Shown: piece after piece, positions 8,446 to 16,254 of the stretch | Layout: every line of letters begins with the position of its first letter | Numbering within the stretch: position 1 is the stretch's first letter | Assembly (NCBI RefSeq): GCF_002797935.1 | Contig: NZ_PGER01000001.1 | Coordinates: 4,340,001 to 4,404,000 of the forward strand | Origin: Flavobacterium sp. 1 | GTDB lineage: Bacteria > Bacteroidota > Bacteroidia > Flavobacteriales > Flavobacteriaceae | Direction of reading: 5' to 3' | DNA: 64,000 nt | Notes under the pieces: generated by a model | Databases searched by the model: none | Seen by the model: the letters and a program-made list of their open reading frames with translations, nothing else | Told to the model about the DNA's origin: nothing | Position numbers and translations under genes: made by a program

Positions 8446-11400
8446 TTAAATTGCTAGAATTTGGTGGGAATCATTTGGGATAAACAATGTGTAATCTGTT
8501 TGTGGCGAAATTTTATTCAGATTTTGAATCGCACTTCCCACGACTTCATTATTAGCATCAAGAATATATTGACTAACTTTGAAATCAATGAGATAATCAA
8601 CATAACTCTGATTGTCAATTAATTGAATTAATGATGAAAATTCGATTTCATTAGCAAAATTTATTTCGGATGTTTCATAAGCCCAAGGGCTTAAATAGGT
8701 GTTAATGGTTTGTTTTAATTCAGTTATGTACAATCCGGAATTCATTCCTTCCTGCAAATGAAATTTCACTTTGAAAATGACTTCTACTTTTTCCTGTTTG
8801 GGAGCTTTAACATTAATTCTTACGTGAGGAGACGCAATTTTGGCCAGATGTTCTTTTATCAAGAGCATTTTATTCAAACTTAAAAGCGGTTTCCAATTGA
8901 TGTTATCCGAAACTGATGATTTTGCAACTGGAATTAAAGTCACATATCCCGCTGAAACATTTGAAATCATAGTGTCAAATCTATAATGGTTTAATGCTTT
9001 TACTCTATAGACTTCGGGGAATTCCTGTAGCACAATTTTTTCGTAATCCCAAGTGGTTATGGCTCTGTTTTTGTGGCGCAGTCTCTCGCTGGTTCTGGTA
9101 TATAAAGCACTATCTGGTTCTTTGATTCTTCCGCTAAAAGAGGAATAAGGCTGAATGATTTTTTTAACCTTATTTATTGGTGTGTAGATTTTGCTAATGG
9201 TTTCTTTTGGGGTATTTTCCAAAAAAACTGCTCCCGATTTTTCATAATCAGTTAAAACTGCTTTCAGAGCTTGAGCGTGAACTCCTACGAATTTGCATAC
9301 GGCTTCGATATTTGATACTGAGATTTTGAGCCAAAAAAGATTCGATTCCAGTTCGGTATTCGATGTTGAATCAAATTCTGGAATAGTAATAGAAATAAGC
9401 CCAGATTGTGTGAGGGAAAAAGTTTCGTCCCCAATAGCATTAGAGTCTGATTTTTTCCAAGTGTTTTTGTCCAGATATTCATACGATACTTTTGCAGGCT
9501 CTAGTAACGGGTTTGCGGTTCCTTCTTCCAATTGTATTAAAAAACGGAGTCCGTCATTTGGGTTCGCTTTTTCAAATCCTAAAAAAAGGGTTCCTTCTAA
9601 AGGGTTCTTTTGTATAAAATGAAAAACTTCTTTGTTCATTATTTTGGCATAGCCAAAGGGTAATATGCTGTAAATATCTATTGGGTTATCTTCCCCACTT
9701 CGTGTGTTTAATTTAATGTTTTCGGTTACAGAATAATTAAAAGTAAATTCTTTAACCCTTGGCTTATAAGGTAAAGGTGTTGCAGGTTTCGTTGCAGCGA
9801 CTATATATTTAAACATAAAAGCATCAGCATTGAATGCATTGTCGAATAATTCTATTCTAAACTTTCCGTTTGCAACAATTTGATTACTGGCTATTTCTTT
9901 ATAATTGTATTCGGATAAAGGATATAAATTAGGAATTACAATCGTATTGGAACTAGACTCTGCAGTAAATTCATTGGAAGAACGAATCGGCAGGGCTTGA
10001 TAAATTTGGAACTCATTAAGAAGTGATACATTATAATAATATGGAGATAAATTGGGTATTAAAATTGGCATTAAAAACGATGCTTCCTTTTTATATTCTT
10101 CATAAACACCATTAGTAAGAGTAAAGGGTTTTAAATTATAATGTTGTGTGTCTGATTTCAATATAATAGAGGCGATTGCATTTTTTTTCATAAAAAACTC
10201 ATTGGAACTAATAATCATACCATTGCCTGTTTTTGGAATTTCACCAAAAGGGAAAAAGGCTTTTTCGGTATCGATTTTTCCAAAGTCGGAATCCAATACA
10301 AACGATTTGAATTGATTCACGTCCACTTGAATCGAAATAGTTTCGATAGCAGTTATAATATTTATGTTTTTAGGAACAATTTTCAAAACGGGAAATTCAG
10401 TTTGAATCAAAAACTCCGCGTGTAATTTTTTATCAAAGGGGATGATTTTTTTTTCGGTGGCTGGAATTTTCAATCGAATGTAATTCTTTCCGGTTTTGGA
10501 TTCCTTTTCGTTATTGTCTTTTGATGTAATTTCAAAGGTTTTTTTCTCTCCCGTGATATAAAAATCAAAATCAGATGCTTTATAATCTTTATCATTAAAT
10601 CGCAAAGAAATAATCCGTTCCCCACTTTGTAAATAAAAAATAGGACTGGCAATCATTATTCCTTCTTTATAGGATTGTTTTTCGGTTGTAAAGGCATTAA
10701 ATCCTTTATTCTTGGTATTAAAAGCAAGTAAATCTGCCTTGAAATAGGAATCTTGCTGGCGATACATACTCAAAAAAGAATGCAGTTTGATCCCATTTAC
10801 AGCTTGATCAGCTGTAGATTCATAAAATTTTTTCTGACCAATACTGTTTTTCTCTGCTATAAAAGCAGTTCCTTTTGGAATCAGGAAAGGCTTTGCATCA
10901 AAAGGTTCCACTGTTAAATGAACGTAATCCGGTTTTGCATTTTGATTCTCGGTGCGTAAAATATCTTTATAATAAAAGTCCAAATGATTTTTTGTGTATT
11001 CATTTAGCTTGGATTTGGCAATGTCCAATAACTTTAAAAAAGAAAGGAACAGCGTGTATTGAGGAGAATGTTTTGGATAACTGTTAAGTTGGAAATCGAT
11101 AGCACTTTTGGTAAAATTTTTCCATGAAAGTAATAGACCGAAAAGTTGCTGTGTCGTTTTAATAAAGACATAATTTTTTAAAAGAGCAGAAATGTCTGCA
11201 GAACTGTTTATTTGATTTTTAATAAGCTCAAACTGATTTTTGATGGAATAAGCAGCAGCGACTAAATTTTCTTTTTCAATGATTTCATCGTCCAGTAATT
11301 TTGTTTTTTTCTCTAGTTTATCAAATTCGGTATATATCAAATTAAAATACTCTATTAATCTCGTTTTTTGTGTCGTAGGATCAACAATTAAGTAGATTTC

Positions 11401-11691
11401 ATTTTTTTTAACTTCAAATGAGTTTGGAAGCAATTCGATATTCCAATGTGCAATTAATATAAGGATGGAAGTAGATTCCTTCTGAAAAAAAACCGACCAA
11501 TTGCTTTCTGAAATATTATATTCGTTAAAGAAATTTACATATTCCGAAAGTTTTTGCACAAATAATATAAAGTCCTGTTCGTTTCTTTCGTCAAGAAGGA
11601 AAAAATCGGGTTGTAAAGCAGGTTTTACCCGATCATTTTGAGTAGTCCCCATTCCGTTGTGTATTGATAATATCGATTTGCAATTTTCCAT
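8446..11691 (-). CDS. Baseplate J-like wedge protein (Pvc11/Afp11-like)
   Basis: At 1,081 aa this is the large wedge component that forms the baseplate ring around the spike. The C-terminal third has the baseplate J/gp47 hallmarks: 'RTSERLRHKNRAITTWDYEK' at about 865, 'VLQEFPEVYRVKALNHYRFD' next, a 'GYVTLIPVAKSS' strand and 'APKQEKVEVIFKVKFHLQEG' further on. The N-terminal part is helical with no recognised domain. It lies 7 bp after the gp25-like gene and 10 bp before the Pvc12-like gene, the usual order Pvc9-Pvc11-Pvc12. Length and layout fit Bacteroidota eCIS J proteins, which are longer than phage gpJ. The assignment is firm at family level. Confidence 0.88.
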   Translation of the reverse strand: MENCKSILSIHNGMGTTQNDRVKPALQPDFFLLDERNEQDFILFVQKLSEYVNFFNEYNISESNWSVFFQKESTSILILIAHWNIELLPNSFEVKKNEIYLIVDPTTQKTRLIEYFNLIYTEFDKLEKKTKLLDDEIIEKENLVAAAYSIKNQFELIKNQINSSADISALLKNYVFIKTTQQLFGLLLSWKNFTKSAIDFQLNSYPKHSPQYTLFLSFLKLLDIAKSKLNEYTKNHLDFYYKDILRTENQNAKPDYVHLTVEPFDAKPFLIPKGTAFIAEKNSIGQKKFYESTADQAVNGIKLHSFLSMYRQQDSYFKADLLAFNTKNKGFNAFTTEKQSYKEGIMIASPIFYLQSGERIISLRFNDKDYKASDFDFYITGEKKTFEITSKDNNEKESKTGKNYIRLKIPATEKKIIPFDKKLHAEFLIQTEFPVLKIVPKNINIITAIETISIQVDVNQFKSFVLDSDFGKIDTEKAFFPFGEIPKTGNGMIISSNEFFMKKNAIASIILKSDTQHYNLKPFTLTNGVYEEYKKEASFLMPILIPNLSPYYYNVSLLNEFQIYQALPIRSSNEFTAESSSNTIVIPNLYPLSEYNYKEIASNQIVANGKFRIELFDNAFNADAFMFKYIVAATKPATPLPYKPRVKEFTFNYSVTENIKLNTRSGEDNPIDIYSILPFGYAKIMNKEVFHFIQKNPLEGTLFLGFEKANPNDGLRFLIQLEEGTANPLLEPAKVSYEYLDKNTWKKSDSNAIGDETFSLTQSGLISITIPEFDSTSNTELESNLFWLKISVSNIEAVCKFVGVHAQALKAVLTDYEKSGAVFLENTPKETISKIYTPINKVKKIIQPYSSFSGRIKEPDSALYTRTSERLRHKNRAITTWDYEKIVLQEFPEVYRVKALNHYRFDTMISNVSAGYVTLIPVAKSSVSDNINWKPLLSLNKMLLIKEHLAKIASPHVRINVKAPKQEKVEVIFKVKFHLQEGMNSGLYITELKQTINTYLSPWAYETSEINFANEIEFSSLIQLIDNQSYVDYLIDFKVSQYILDANNEVVGSAIQNLNKISPQTDYTLFIPNDSHQILAI

Positions 11692-11698
11692 TGTACAC

Positions 11699-12139
11699 TT
11701 ATTGTTTTACAAATGTTCCTTCTTCTAAATAATAAGGGAATACATAATTTTTTCTGGAATTGGTGGCTCTAATTCTATACGTAATTTCAATATTGATTAA
11801 TCCATTATTGGTTTCAACCATAGCAAAATCTACATTCAGTAAATCCACACGCGGTTCATATAACAGTATGGCATTTTCGATGATAACCTTTATTTTGGTA
11901 AGCAGTGTAATGGTTATGTTTTCGTATAATAAAGCAGTCAAATCACAGCCAAAATCAGAACGCATCACTCTTTCTTTCAGTTGTGTAGAAAGCAAAATAT
12001 GCAGGCTCTGAAAAATATCGGCCTCATCAGATACCATTTCCACAGTGCCGGTTAAGTTGTTAAAAGTGGGTGGGAATGACCATCCTGTTCCTAAAAATGA
12101 ATCTGTTTTCATCAAGTTAATTTTATAATAATTATCCAA
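11699..12139 (-). CDS. gp25-like baseplate protein (Pvc9-like)
   Basis: This 146-aa protein belongs to the gp25/GPW lysozyme-like wedge family, which ties the sheath to the baseplate. Visible signatures are 'FLGTGWSFPPTFNN' at the N-terminus, 'VSDEADIFQSLHILLSTQLK' and 'ERVMRSDFGCDL' (the conserved E-R-x-M-x-x-x-F/Y-G-C motif), then 'LLYEN' and 'YEPRVDLLNVDF'. The ATG at 12112 (MKTDSFLG...) fits the family start better than the ATG at 12139; both are in frame. It follows a 242-bp gap that holds a hairpin repeat, the only large gap in the operon, and is 7 bp from the Pvc11-like gene. Confidence 0.87.
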   Translation of the reverse strand: MDNYYKINLMKTDSFLGTGWSFPPTFNNLTGTVEMVSDEADIFQSLHILLSTQLKERVMRSDFGCDLTALLYENITITLLTKIKVIIENAILLYEPRVDLLNVDFAMVETNNGLINIEITYRIRATNSRKNYVFPYYLEEGTFVKQ

Positions 12140-12151
12140 TTTTAATTATCT

Positions 12152-12273
12152 GGGCGTGACCCGGTTGAGAGAAGGGGCTTACTTATAGAACCGCTCATAC
12201 AGCCCCTTTCTCAACCGGGTCGGGCTATCACGAGCGCTTTGGCGCCTTGCTCTATCCCTCACGCGCTCTCGGG
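12152..12273. repeat. Hairpin repeat, family 1, inside the eCIS operon
   Basis: This 122-bp element starts GGGCGTGACCCGG and has a long imperfect stem (ACCCGGTTGAGAGAAGGGGC pairing with GCCCCTTTCTCAACCGGGT). A tail follows: CGGGCTATC, then 'CTTGCTCTATCCCTCACGCG'. A second copy with the same layout but a different stem sequence is at 23723-23841. It is GC-rich against its surroundings. It is followed to 12381 by AT-rich sequence with a short repeated AATCTGCAATC motif. Confidence 0.8.
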
Positions 12274-12381
12274 AATTCAAGACCATTTTATTTTTATCAA
12301 TGAAAACCTACTAGGTATTTCTTTTTCGTTATTCAAAACTTCTTAAATCTGCAATCCGAAATCTGCAATCTTAAATCATTT

Positions 12382-12675
12382 TCAACCTCCTATAATAACA
12401 GTAGGACAACCCATAACAACAGTGCCTCCATGTGCGGTCGAATCTCCCATTCTCACGGCAGCTTTTCCCCCAATGAAAACAGAAGAAGATCCAGCTGTTA
12501 ATGAATCGGGAGGGCCAGCACAAACACAATTGTCCCCCACAACCGAAGCTGGCATACCGCCTATTAAAACGGTTGAGTTACCTCCAGGCAGAATAGGTCC
12601 TCCCACGTGGGGCACTGGTCCAGGCTCTACCTTAGGACACACATGCATATCCGAAACTCTTGCTGCTAATCCCAT
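12382..12675 (-). CDS. PAAR-domain spike tip protein (Pvc10-like)
   Basis: This 97-aa protein forms the sharpened tip on the spike trimer. Glycine-rich repeats typical of PAAR run through it: 'AARVSDMHVCPKVEPGPVPH', 'GGPILPGGNSTVLIGGMPAS', 'DSLTAGSSSVFIGGKAAVRM' and a final 'GCPTVIIGG'. The histidine and cysteine residues in 'MHVCP', 'NCVC', 'TAHGG' and 'MGC' are candidates for the bound metal at the apex. It begins directly after the spike gene (ATG at 12675, spike stop at 12676-12678), so the two are translationally coupled. There is no C-terminal toxin extension, so it is a plain PAAR rather than an evolved one. Confidence 0.93.
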   Translation of the reverse strand: MGLAARVSDMHVCPKVEPGPVPHVGGPILPGGNSTVLIGGMPASVVGDNCVCAGPPDSLTAGSSSVFIGGKAAVRMGDSTAHGGTVVMGCPTVIIGG

Positions 12676-14358
12676 TTAATTAATGTTTACTGTTCCTCCT
12701 TTTATGTCCGTTTTCGCACTGCCTTCTATGGCTATTTGAGTGCCTTCTATTTTTATGTTTCCACTGGCTTTTAGGTTCAAATCCTTACTGCTTTCAATTG
12801 TTATACCTTGATCGTCCAGAGTTATTTTATTGCTGTTTTCGTCTTCAATTGCAAATCCTTTCAGGTCATCACTTATAGTTAGTTTGTTTCCTTTCTTGGT
12901 GCTCAACTCTATGCTTTTTTTATCGTCATCGATAACTATTTTAGTTCCTTCTTTGGTCACAAAACCTTTAATGAAATTATCTTGTGTTATCGGAAAAGGC
13001 ATTGCTCTTGTAGAACTATAAAGACTCCCAAGAATTATGGGTGTGTCTGGATTGTTCCCCAAACAACCCAATATAACCTCATCATTCACACTCGGAATAA
13101 AATAACTGCCCATCTCGTTTGCAGCATTCATTGTGGCTAACCGAGCCCAAACCCCTTCTCCATTTTCAGACAACATTGGAATACGAACCTTAATTCGGAA
13201 TTGATTATTGGGATCTTCTTCAATTTGAGTCACGATTCCTATCAATAATCCGTTCACTGTATTTGATTGTCCTACCTGTGCATGCGCATTGTTAACACCC
13301 GTAGTGGTATTCTCCGTAAAGGATCTTTCGCTTTCCAAGCCATAAGTGAACTCTGTTTTCCAACAGCCATTGGAAATAAGATGTTCCTCAACACTAATTA
13401 ATAAAGTTTCCTTATCTATTTCGGGGTTGACTTTATTAAATCCTATATATTCTCCAATCTTTGCTTTTAGATTTCCAAACGTGGTTACTTTCCCGCTAAT
13501 GGACGCTATTTTGCTTTTGGCAATAATAGTATCTGCAATTCTTTGTAGAGTTGCAGGTTGCAGGTTGGTTTGGTCGATTCTTACGGTATGTATATTTTCG
13601 GTGGCCTCTTGCTGAGAAGTCACAGTATTAACCGCTTGATTTTCGATATCCCAATGCTGAATGGTAACCATAGACCTTCTTCTCTCAGGATCCACTCTAC
13701 CGGTATAGGCAAAAACATTAATACCATTTTCGGCCACATAAGTGGCAGTAATTTCAGGATTAACAATGTCAATGCCTGTGAATTCTGTATTACGTAGCCC
13801 CACTAACATACCGATGGAATCCAAAAAACCAATCAAATAATCCCAAGGAACTGCAGTGTTATTTTGCGTAATATGCTCTTCGCTCCAACTTTGTCCAGAT
13901 AAATTTTCGCTCAGCTGTAAATCATTTGTATAAGTAGTCAACCTTTCTCCAAAAGGTTGATTATTATTCTCTGCTTCAGATGAAGTTTGAGTCAATCGTA
14001 ATGCAATATCTTTACACTCTATTTTAGCAACAACATTACAGTTTTCGTGTTCAATATCCAGCGATTTGATAACACCTTTAAAAAGTGTTTTCATTTCTTT
14101 TTCAAAAGAAATTTTCACTTCAATTGTTATGGGTACTGTTCCTTGGCCTCTATTCAACGATTGAATTGGAGAACCCTGAGCTTCTTTAAAATCATCTTCC
14201 GAGCAAGTAAACGTAAACTTTGCAAATGGAATTTTATTCAATTCAAAATGTACTTTTCCTTCTGTCAAAAAATTATCTAAACCTTTATTAACCCCATTAA
14301 TGAGAAACTCCAGTTTTAGCAAAGTATCAGAGGGATAAAAAGGTTTTACATTTGGCAT
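12676..14358 (-). CDS. VgrG-like central spike protein (Pvc8-like)
   Basis: This 560-aa spike protein combines the gp27 and gp5 functions. The N-terminal half has the phage-late-control/gp27-like fold ('FTCSEDDFKEAQ', 'LFKGVIKSLDIEHENCNVVA', 'IECKDIALRLTQT'). An OB-fold follows at about 375-460 ('GIVTQIEEDPNNQFRIKVRI', 'GVWARLATMNA', 'YFIPSVNDEVILGCLGNNPD', 'PIILGSLY'). The C-terminal 90 residues form the repeating beta-prism ('GTKIVIDDDKKSIELSTKKG', 'NLKASGNIKIEGTQIAIEG', 'TVNIN' end). No effector domain is attached. It is 5 bp from the Pvc7-like gene and abuts the PAAR gene, the canonical order. Confidence 0.93.
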   Translation of the reverse strand: MPNVKPFYPSDTLLKLEFLINGVNKGLDNFLTEGKVHFELNKIPFAKFTFTCSEDDFKEAQGSPIQSLNRGQGTVPITIEVKISFEKEMKTLFKGVIKSLDIEHENCNVVAKIECKDIALRLTQTSSEAENNNQPFGERLTTYTNDLQLSENLSGQSWSEEHITQNNTAVPWDYLIGFLDSIGMLVGLRNTEFTGIDIVNPEITATYVAENGINVFAYTGRVDPERRRSMVTIQHWDIENQAVNTVTSQQEATENIHTVRIDQTNLQPATLQRIADTIIAKSKIASISGKVTTFGNLKAKIGEYIGFNKVNPEIDKETLLISVEEHLISNGCWKTEFTYGLESERSFTENTTTGVNNAHAQVGQSNTVNGLLIGIVTQIEEDPNNQFRIKVRIPMLSENGEGVWARLATMNAANEMGSYFIPSVNDEVILGCLGNNPDTPIILGSLYSSTRAMPFPITQDNFIKGFVTKEGTKIVIDDDKKSIELSTKKGNKLTISDDLKGFAIEDENSNKITLDDQGITIESSKDLNLKASGNIKIEGTQIAIEGSAKTDIKGGTVNIN

Positions 14359-14363
14359 GATAA

Positions 14364-15134
14364 TTATTTAATTGGTGGGAACTTTATTTTTTGCCCTAAG
14401 CTTACTTTTCTAAAACTTAATAATTTGTTATTCTTGGCAACATCGATATAAAATGAATTGTTATCATAAATGGATTCTGAGAGTAGGGCCAGATTATCAT
14501 TCATTTTTATTATTCTTTCGTGTGTAAGATCCGGAGAGCTTTTATTTTCTTTTGCCACCATTATTTTATAGGAAACGGTTCCCTTAAAAGTGCATTTTAC
14601 CTTAGCTCTTATAGGTCTTCCGTCTTTTCTGAAAAGAGTGTATTCAATATCCATGCTTTTTAGTCGGCAACTTAAGCTATAGCCTCCCCATAACAGTCTT
14701 AAATAAGCAGTTTGGTGGGTGTCACCATCATATCCCATTAGTAAATTCTTGAATTCCTCAACATCTTTTTCGACGGTTTCGACTTCACCAAACGGATTGA
14801 CAATGGCTGGTTTTAGTGCATTGGCAATATCGCCTACAGCATCCAGAAATGTTTCTTCACCTTTACCGTCTTTTATTTTTCCAGGAGGGACTATACCTGA
14901 ACTGTCAAAAAAGAAATCAAAAGTAACCTCTTCTCCTTCAATTCTATTAAAACTCAAATCACTGCCGGACGTTCCCGTTGCTTGACTTTCGCAAAAAACA
15001 ACATTATGCTTCATCGTGTATTTTTCGGGATTCAATTGTACAATGATGGTCTTTTTTGGAGGCTCAATGTATTCTTTTGAAGGAAAAACTTCGATATGCA
15101 TTTTGTCAATTATTCCTAATAATCCTTTTATCAT
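14364..15134 (-). CDS. CIS tube-initiator protein with LysM domain (Pvc7-like)
   Basis: At 256 aa this protein joins the spike to the inner tube. The N-terminal 190 residues match the CIS tube/Pvc7 family: 'IEVFPSKEY', 'IIVQLNPEKYTMKHNVVF', then 'EEVTFDFFFDSSGIVP', 'LLWGGYSLSCRLKSMDIEYT' and 'LFRKDGRPIRAKVKCTFKG'. The last 50 residues are a degenerate LysM module ('DLTHERIIKMNDNLALLSES', then 'FRKVSLGQKIKFPP'). The start codon overlaps the stop of the preceding DUF5908 gene (ATGA), so they are coupled. The LysM part in this family binds within the baseplate hub rather than peptidoglycan; that is family knowledge and cannot be read from the sequence. Confidence 0.9.
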   Translation of the reverse strand: MIKGLLGIIDKMHIEVFPSKEYIEPPKKTIIVQLNPEKYTMKHNVVFCESQATGTSGSDLSFNRIEGEEVTFDFFFDSSGIVPPGKIKDGKGEETFLDAVGDIANALKPAIVNPFGEVETVEKDVEEFKNLLMGYDGDTHQTAYLRLLWGGYSLSCRLKSMDIEYTLFRKDGRPIRAKVKCTFKGTVSYKIMVAKENKSSPDLTHERIIKMNDNLALLSESIYDNNSFYIDVAKNNKLLSFRKVSLGQKIKFPPIK

Positions 15135-15307
15135 CTTTCCATTTTTTCTTTAATTTTTTCCAATACTTTCGAAGTGCACTCCTTAACTATTTCCGATTTC
15201 AACTCATTCATTTTTAATGAATTTAATTGATAACTTGAATTGGAATTTGCATCCGGGGTTTCGACAATGTTTACTTTAATGTGTAATTCTTTAATTTCAA
15301 TTGGCAT
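15131..15307 (-). CDS. DUF5908 miniprotein of eCIS operons
   Basis: This 58-aa gene is too small for many gene finders. It runs from ATG at 15307 to a TGA overlapping the next start. The N-terminus MPIEIKELHIKVNI is the DUF5908 signature as I know it from Bacteroidota eCIS operons. The rest is a Ser/Asn linker and a charged helix ('MNELKSEIVKECTSKVLEKI'). It sits between the second tube gene (14 bp upstream) and the Pvc7-like gene, the place of pvc6 in Photorhabdus. Pvc6-type proteins are small helical factors; a chaperone or hub-assembly role is a guess. Confidence 0.85.
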   Translation of the reverse strand: MPIEIKELHIKVNIVETPDANSNSSYQLNSLKMNELKSEIVKECTSKVLEKIKEKMER

Positions 15308-15320
15308 AATTACTTTTTTT

Positions 15321-15776
15321 TTAAAAACTTGGAATTGGAATTTCTTTAAAAAAATTATATCTCAAAGTAATGGTTTCAATAACTATTTTATTTTCTTCGG
15401 CATTAAAATCACTAAACTCGTAACTCAAAGGAATGGCATGTGAGACATACCAAACCTTTATAGGATTCCCTTTTTCATTGAGCAGCGACACAATCAAATT
15501 AGCAGGATAAAAAATAAAACTTTCCAAAGCTTGACTACACCACATTGACAATCCAGACATATCCGTTGTTAAACCTCTTTTTAGAACTAAATCTTGGTAA
15601 CCGGAACGAAGAGGAAAACTATGTTTAAATTTATTTTGCCCCCCCTCGGTATAAGATTCTGTTTCCATAGTGACTTTTAGTCCATTTACACTTTGAAATT
15701 TTGTATCAATTGAAAATTGAGGCACCAATTCAAATATCACCGAAAAGTGAAAGCCTGCTAAAGGGTCATTTGGCAT
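15321..15776 (-). CDS. eCIS inner tube protein 2 (gp19-like; Pvc5 type)
   Basis: This 151-aa tube protein has the T4-gp19/Hcp-like fold: 'PLAGFHFSVIFELVPQ', 'FQSVNGLKVTMETESYTEGG', 'FPLRSGYQDLVLKRGLTTDM', 'LIVSLLNEKGNPIKVWYVSH' and 'IPLSYEFSDFNAEENKIVIE'. Compared with its neighbour it has an N-terminal extension and a different end ('FFKEIPIPSF'). This suggests the adaptor ring between the Pvc7-like hub and the main tube, by analogy with Pvc5/Afp5. It begins 5 bp after tube protein 1. Confidence 0.88.
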   Translation of the reverse strand: MPNDPLAGFHFSVIFELVPQFSIDTKFQSVNGLKVTMETESYTEGGQNKFKHSFPLRSGYQDLVLKRGLTTDMSGLSMWCSQALESFIFYPANLIVSLLNEKGNPIKVWYVSHAIPLSYEFSDFNAEENKIVIETITLRYNFFKEIPIPSF

Positions 15777-15781
15777 GTGGG

Positions 15782-16222
15782 TTACGATTTATATTCAATA
15801 GTAAAACCATGATTAGCAATTTCTACGGTATCAATGGCAACCTCATTGGCATCTGCTTTCAAGTCAGTACATTTTAGAGATACTATGAAGCAGTCTTTCA
15901 CGCTCCAAACTACTTTTGGCTCGTGGTTTTCGTCCAATAGCGATATGGTAACCGTTCTTTTTTGCACCGTATTTTGGGCTACGGTATTGTACCATTCAAA
16001 GAATTCATTGTCTCCCACAAATACACCCCGTTTGAGTGTGATGTTGCTTAGTTTTTGCATACCGGGCATTTTTCTTTTAAAGTACTCTGGGCTGGAACCA
16101 ACACGATGTTCTAAAATATCCATCTCTTTGTTTAGGCCTGAAACTTCTGTAAAGGCAATTTTACTACCACCCCAGTCTACACTAAAATGGAACTTTGGTA
16201 ACGGAAAATCAGTATTAGGCAT
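15782..16222 (-). CDS. eCIS main inner tube protein (gp19-like; Pvc1 type)
   Basis: This 146-aa major tube subunit forms stacked hexamers. Landmarks are 'FPLPKFHFSVDWGGSKIAFT', 'EVSGLNKEMDILEHRVG', 'KRKMPGMQKLSNITLKRGVF', 'GDNEFFEWYNTV', 'VTISLLDENHEPKVVWSVKD' and 'DANEVAIDTVEIANHGFTIE'. These are the canonical T4-like tail-tube motifs of eCIS and T6SS-like particles. It lies 32 bp after the sheath gene. It is the tube gene closest to the sheath and therefore likely the most expressed of the two. Confidence 0.92.
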   Translation of the reverse strand: MPNTDFPLPKFHFSVDWGGSKIAFTEVSGLNKEMDILEHRVGSSPEYFKRKMPGMQKLSNITLKRGVFVGDNEFFEWYNTVAQNTVQKRTVTISLLDENHEPKVVWSVKDCFIVSLKCTDLKADANEVAIDTVEIANHGFTIEYKS

Positions 16223-16254
16223 ATCGTTTTATTTTTAAGTTAAATAATTGAGTA

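Noticed and set aside
9293..9622. 109-aa plus-strand ORF within the Pvc11-like gene
   Set aside because: It is antisense to a well-supported large gene and has no motif or promoter; it arises from codon bias of the other strand.
12274..12381. AATCTGCAATC-type repeats as a possible CRISPR fragment
   Set aside because: Only two or three short imperfect units without spacers of constant length; no cas genes anywhere in the window.
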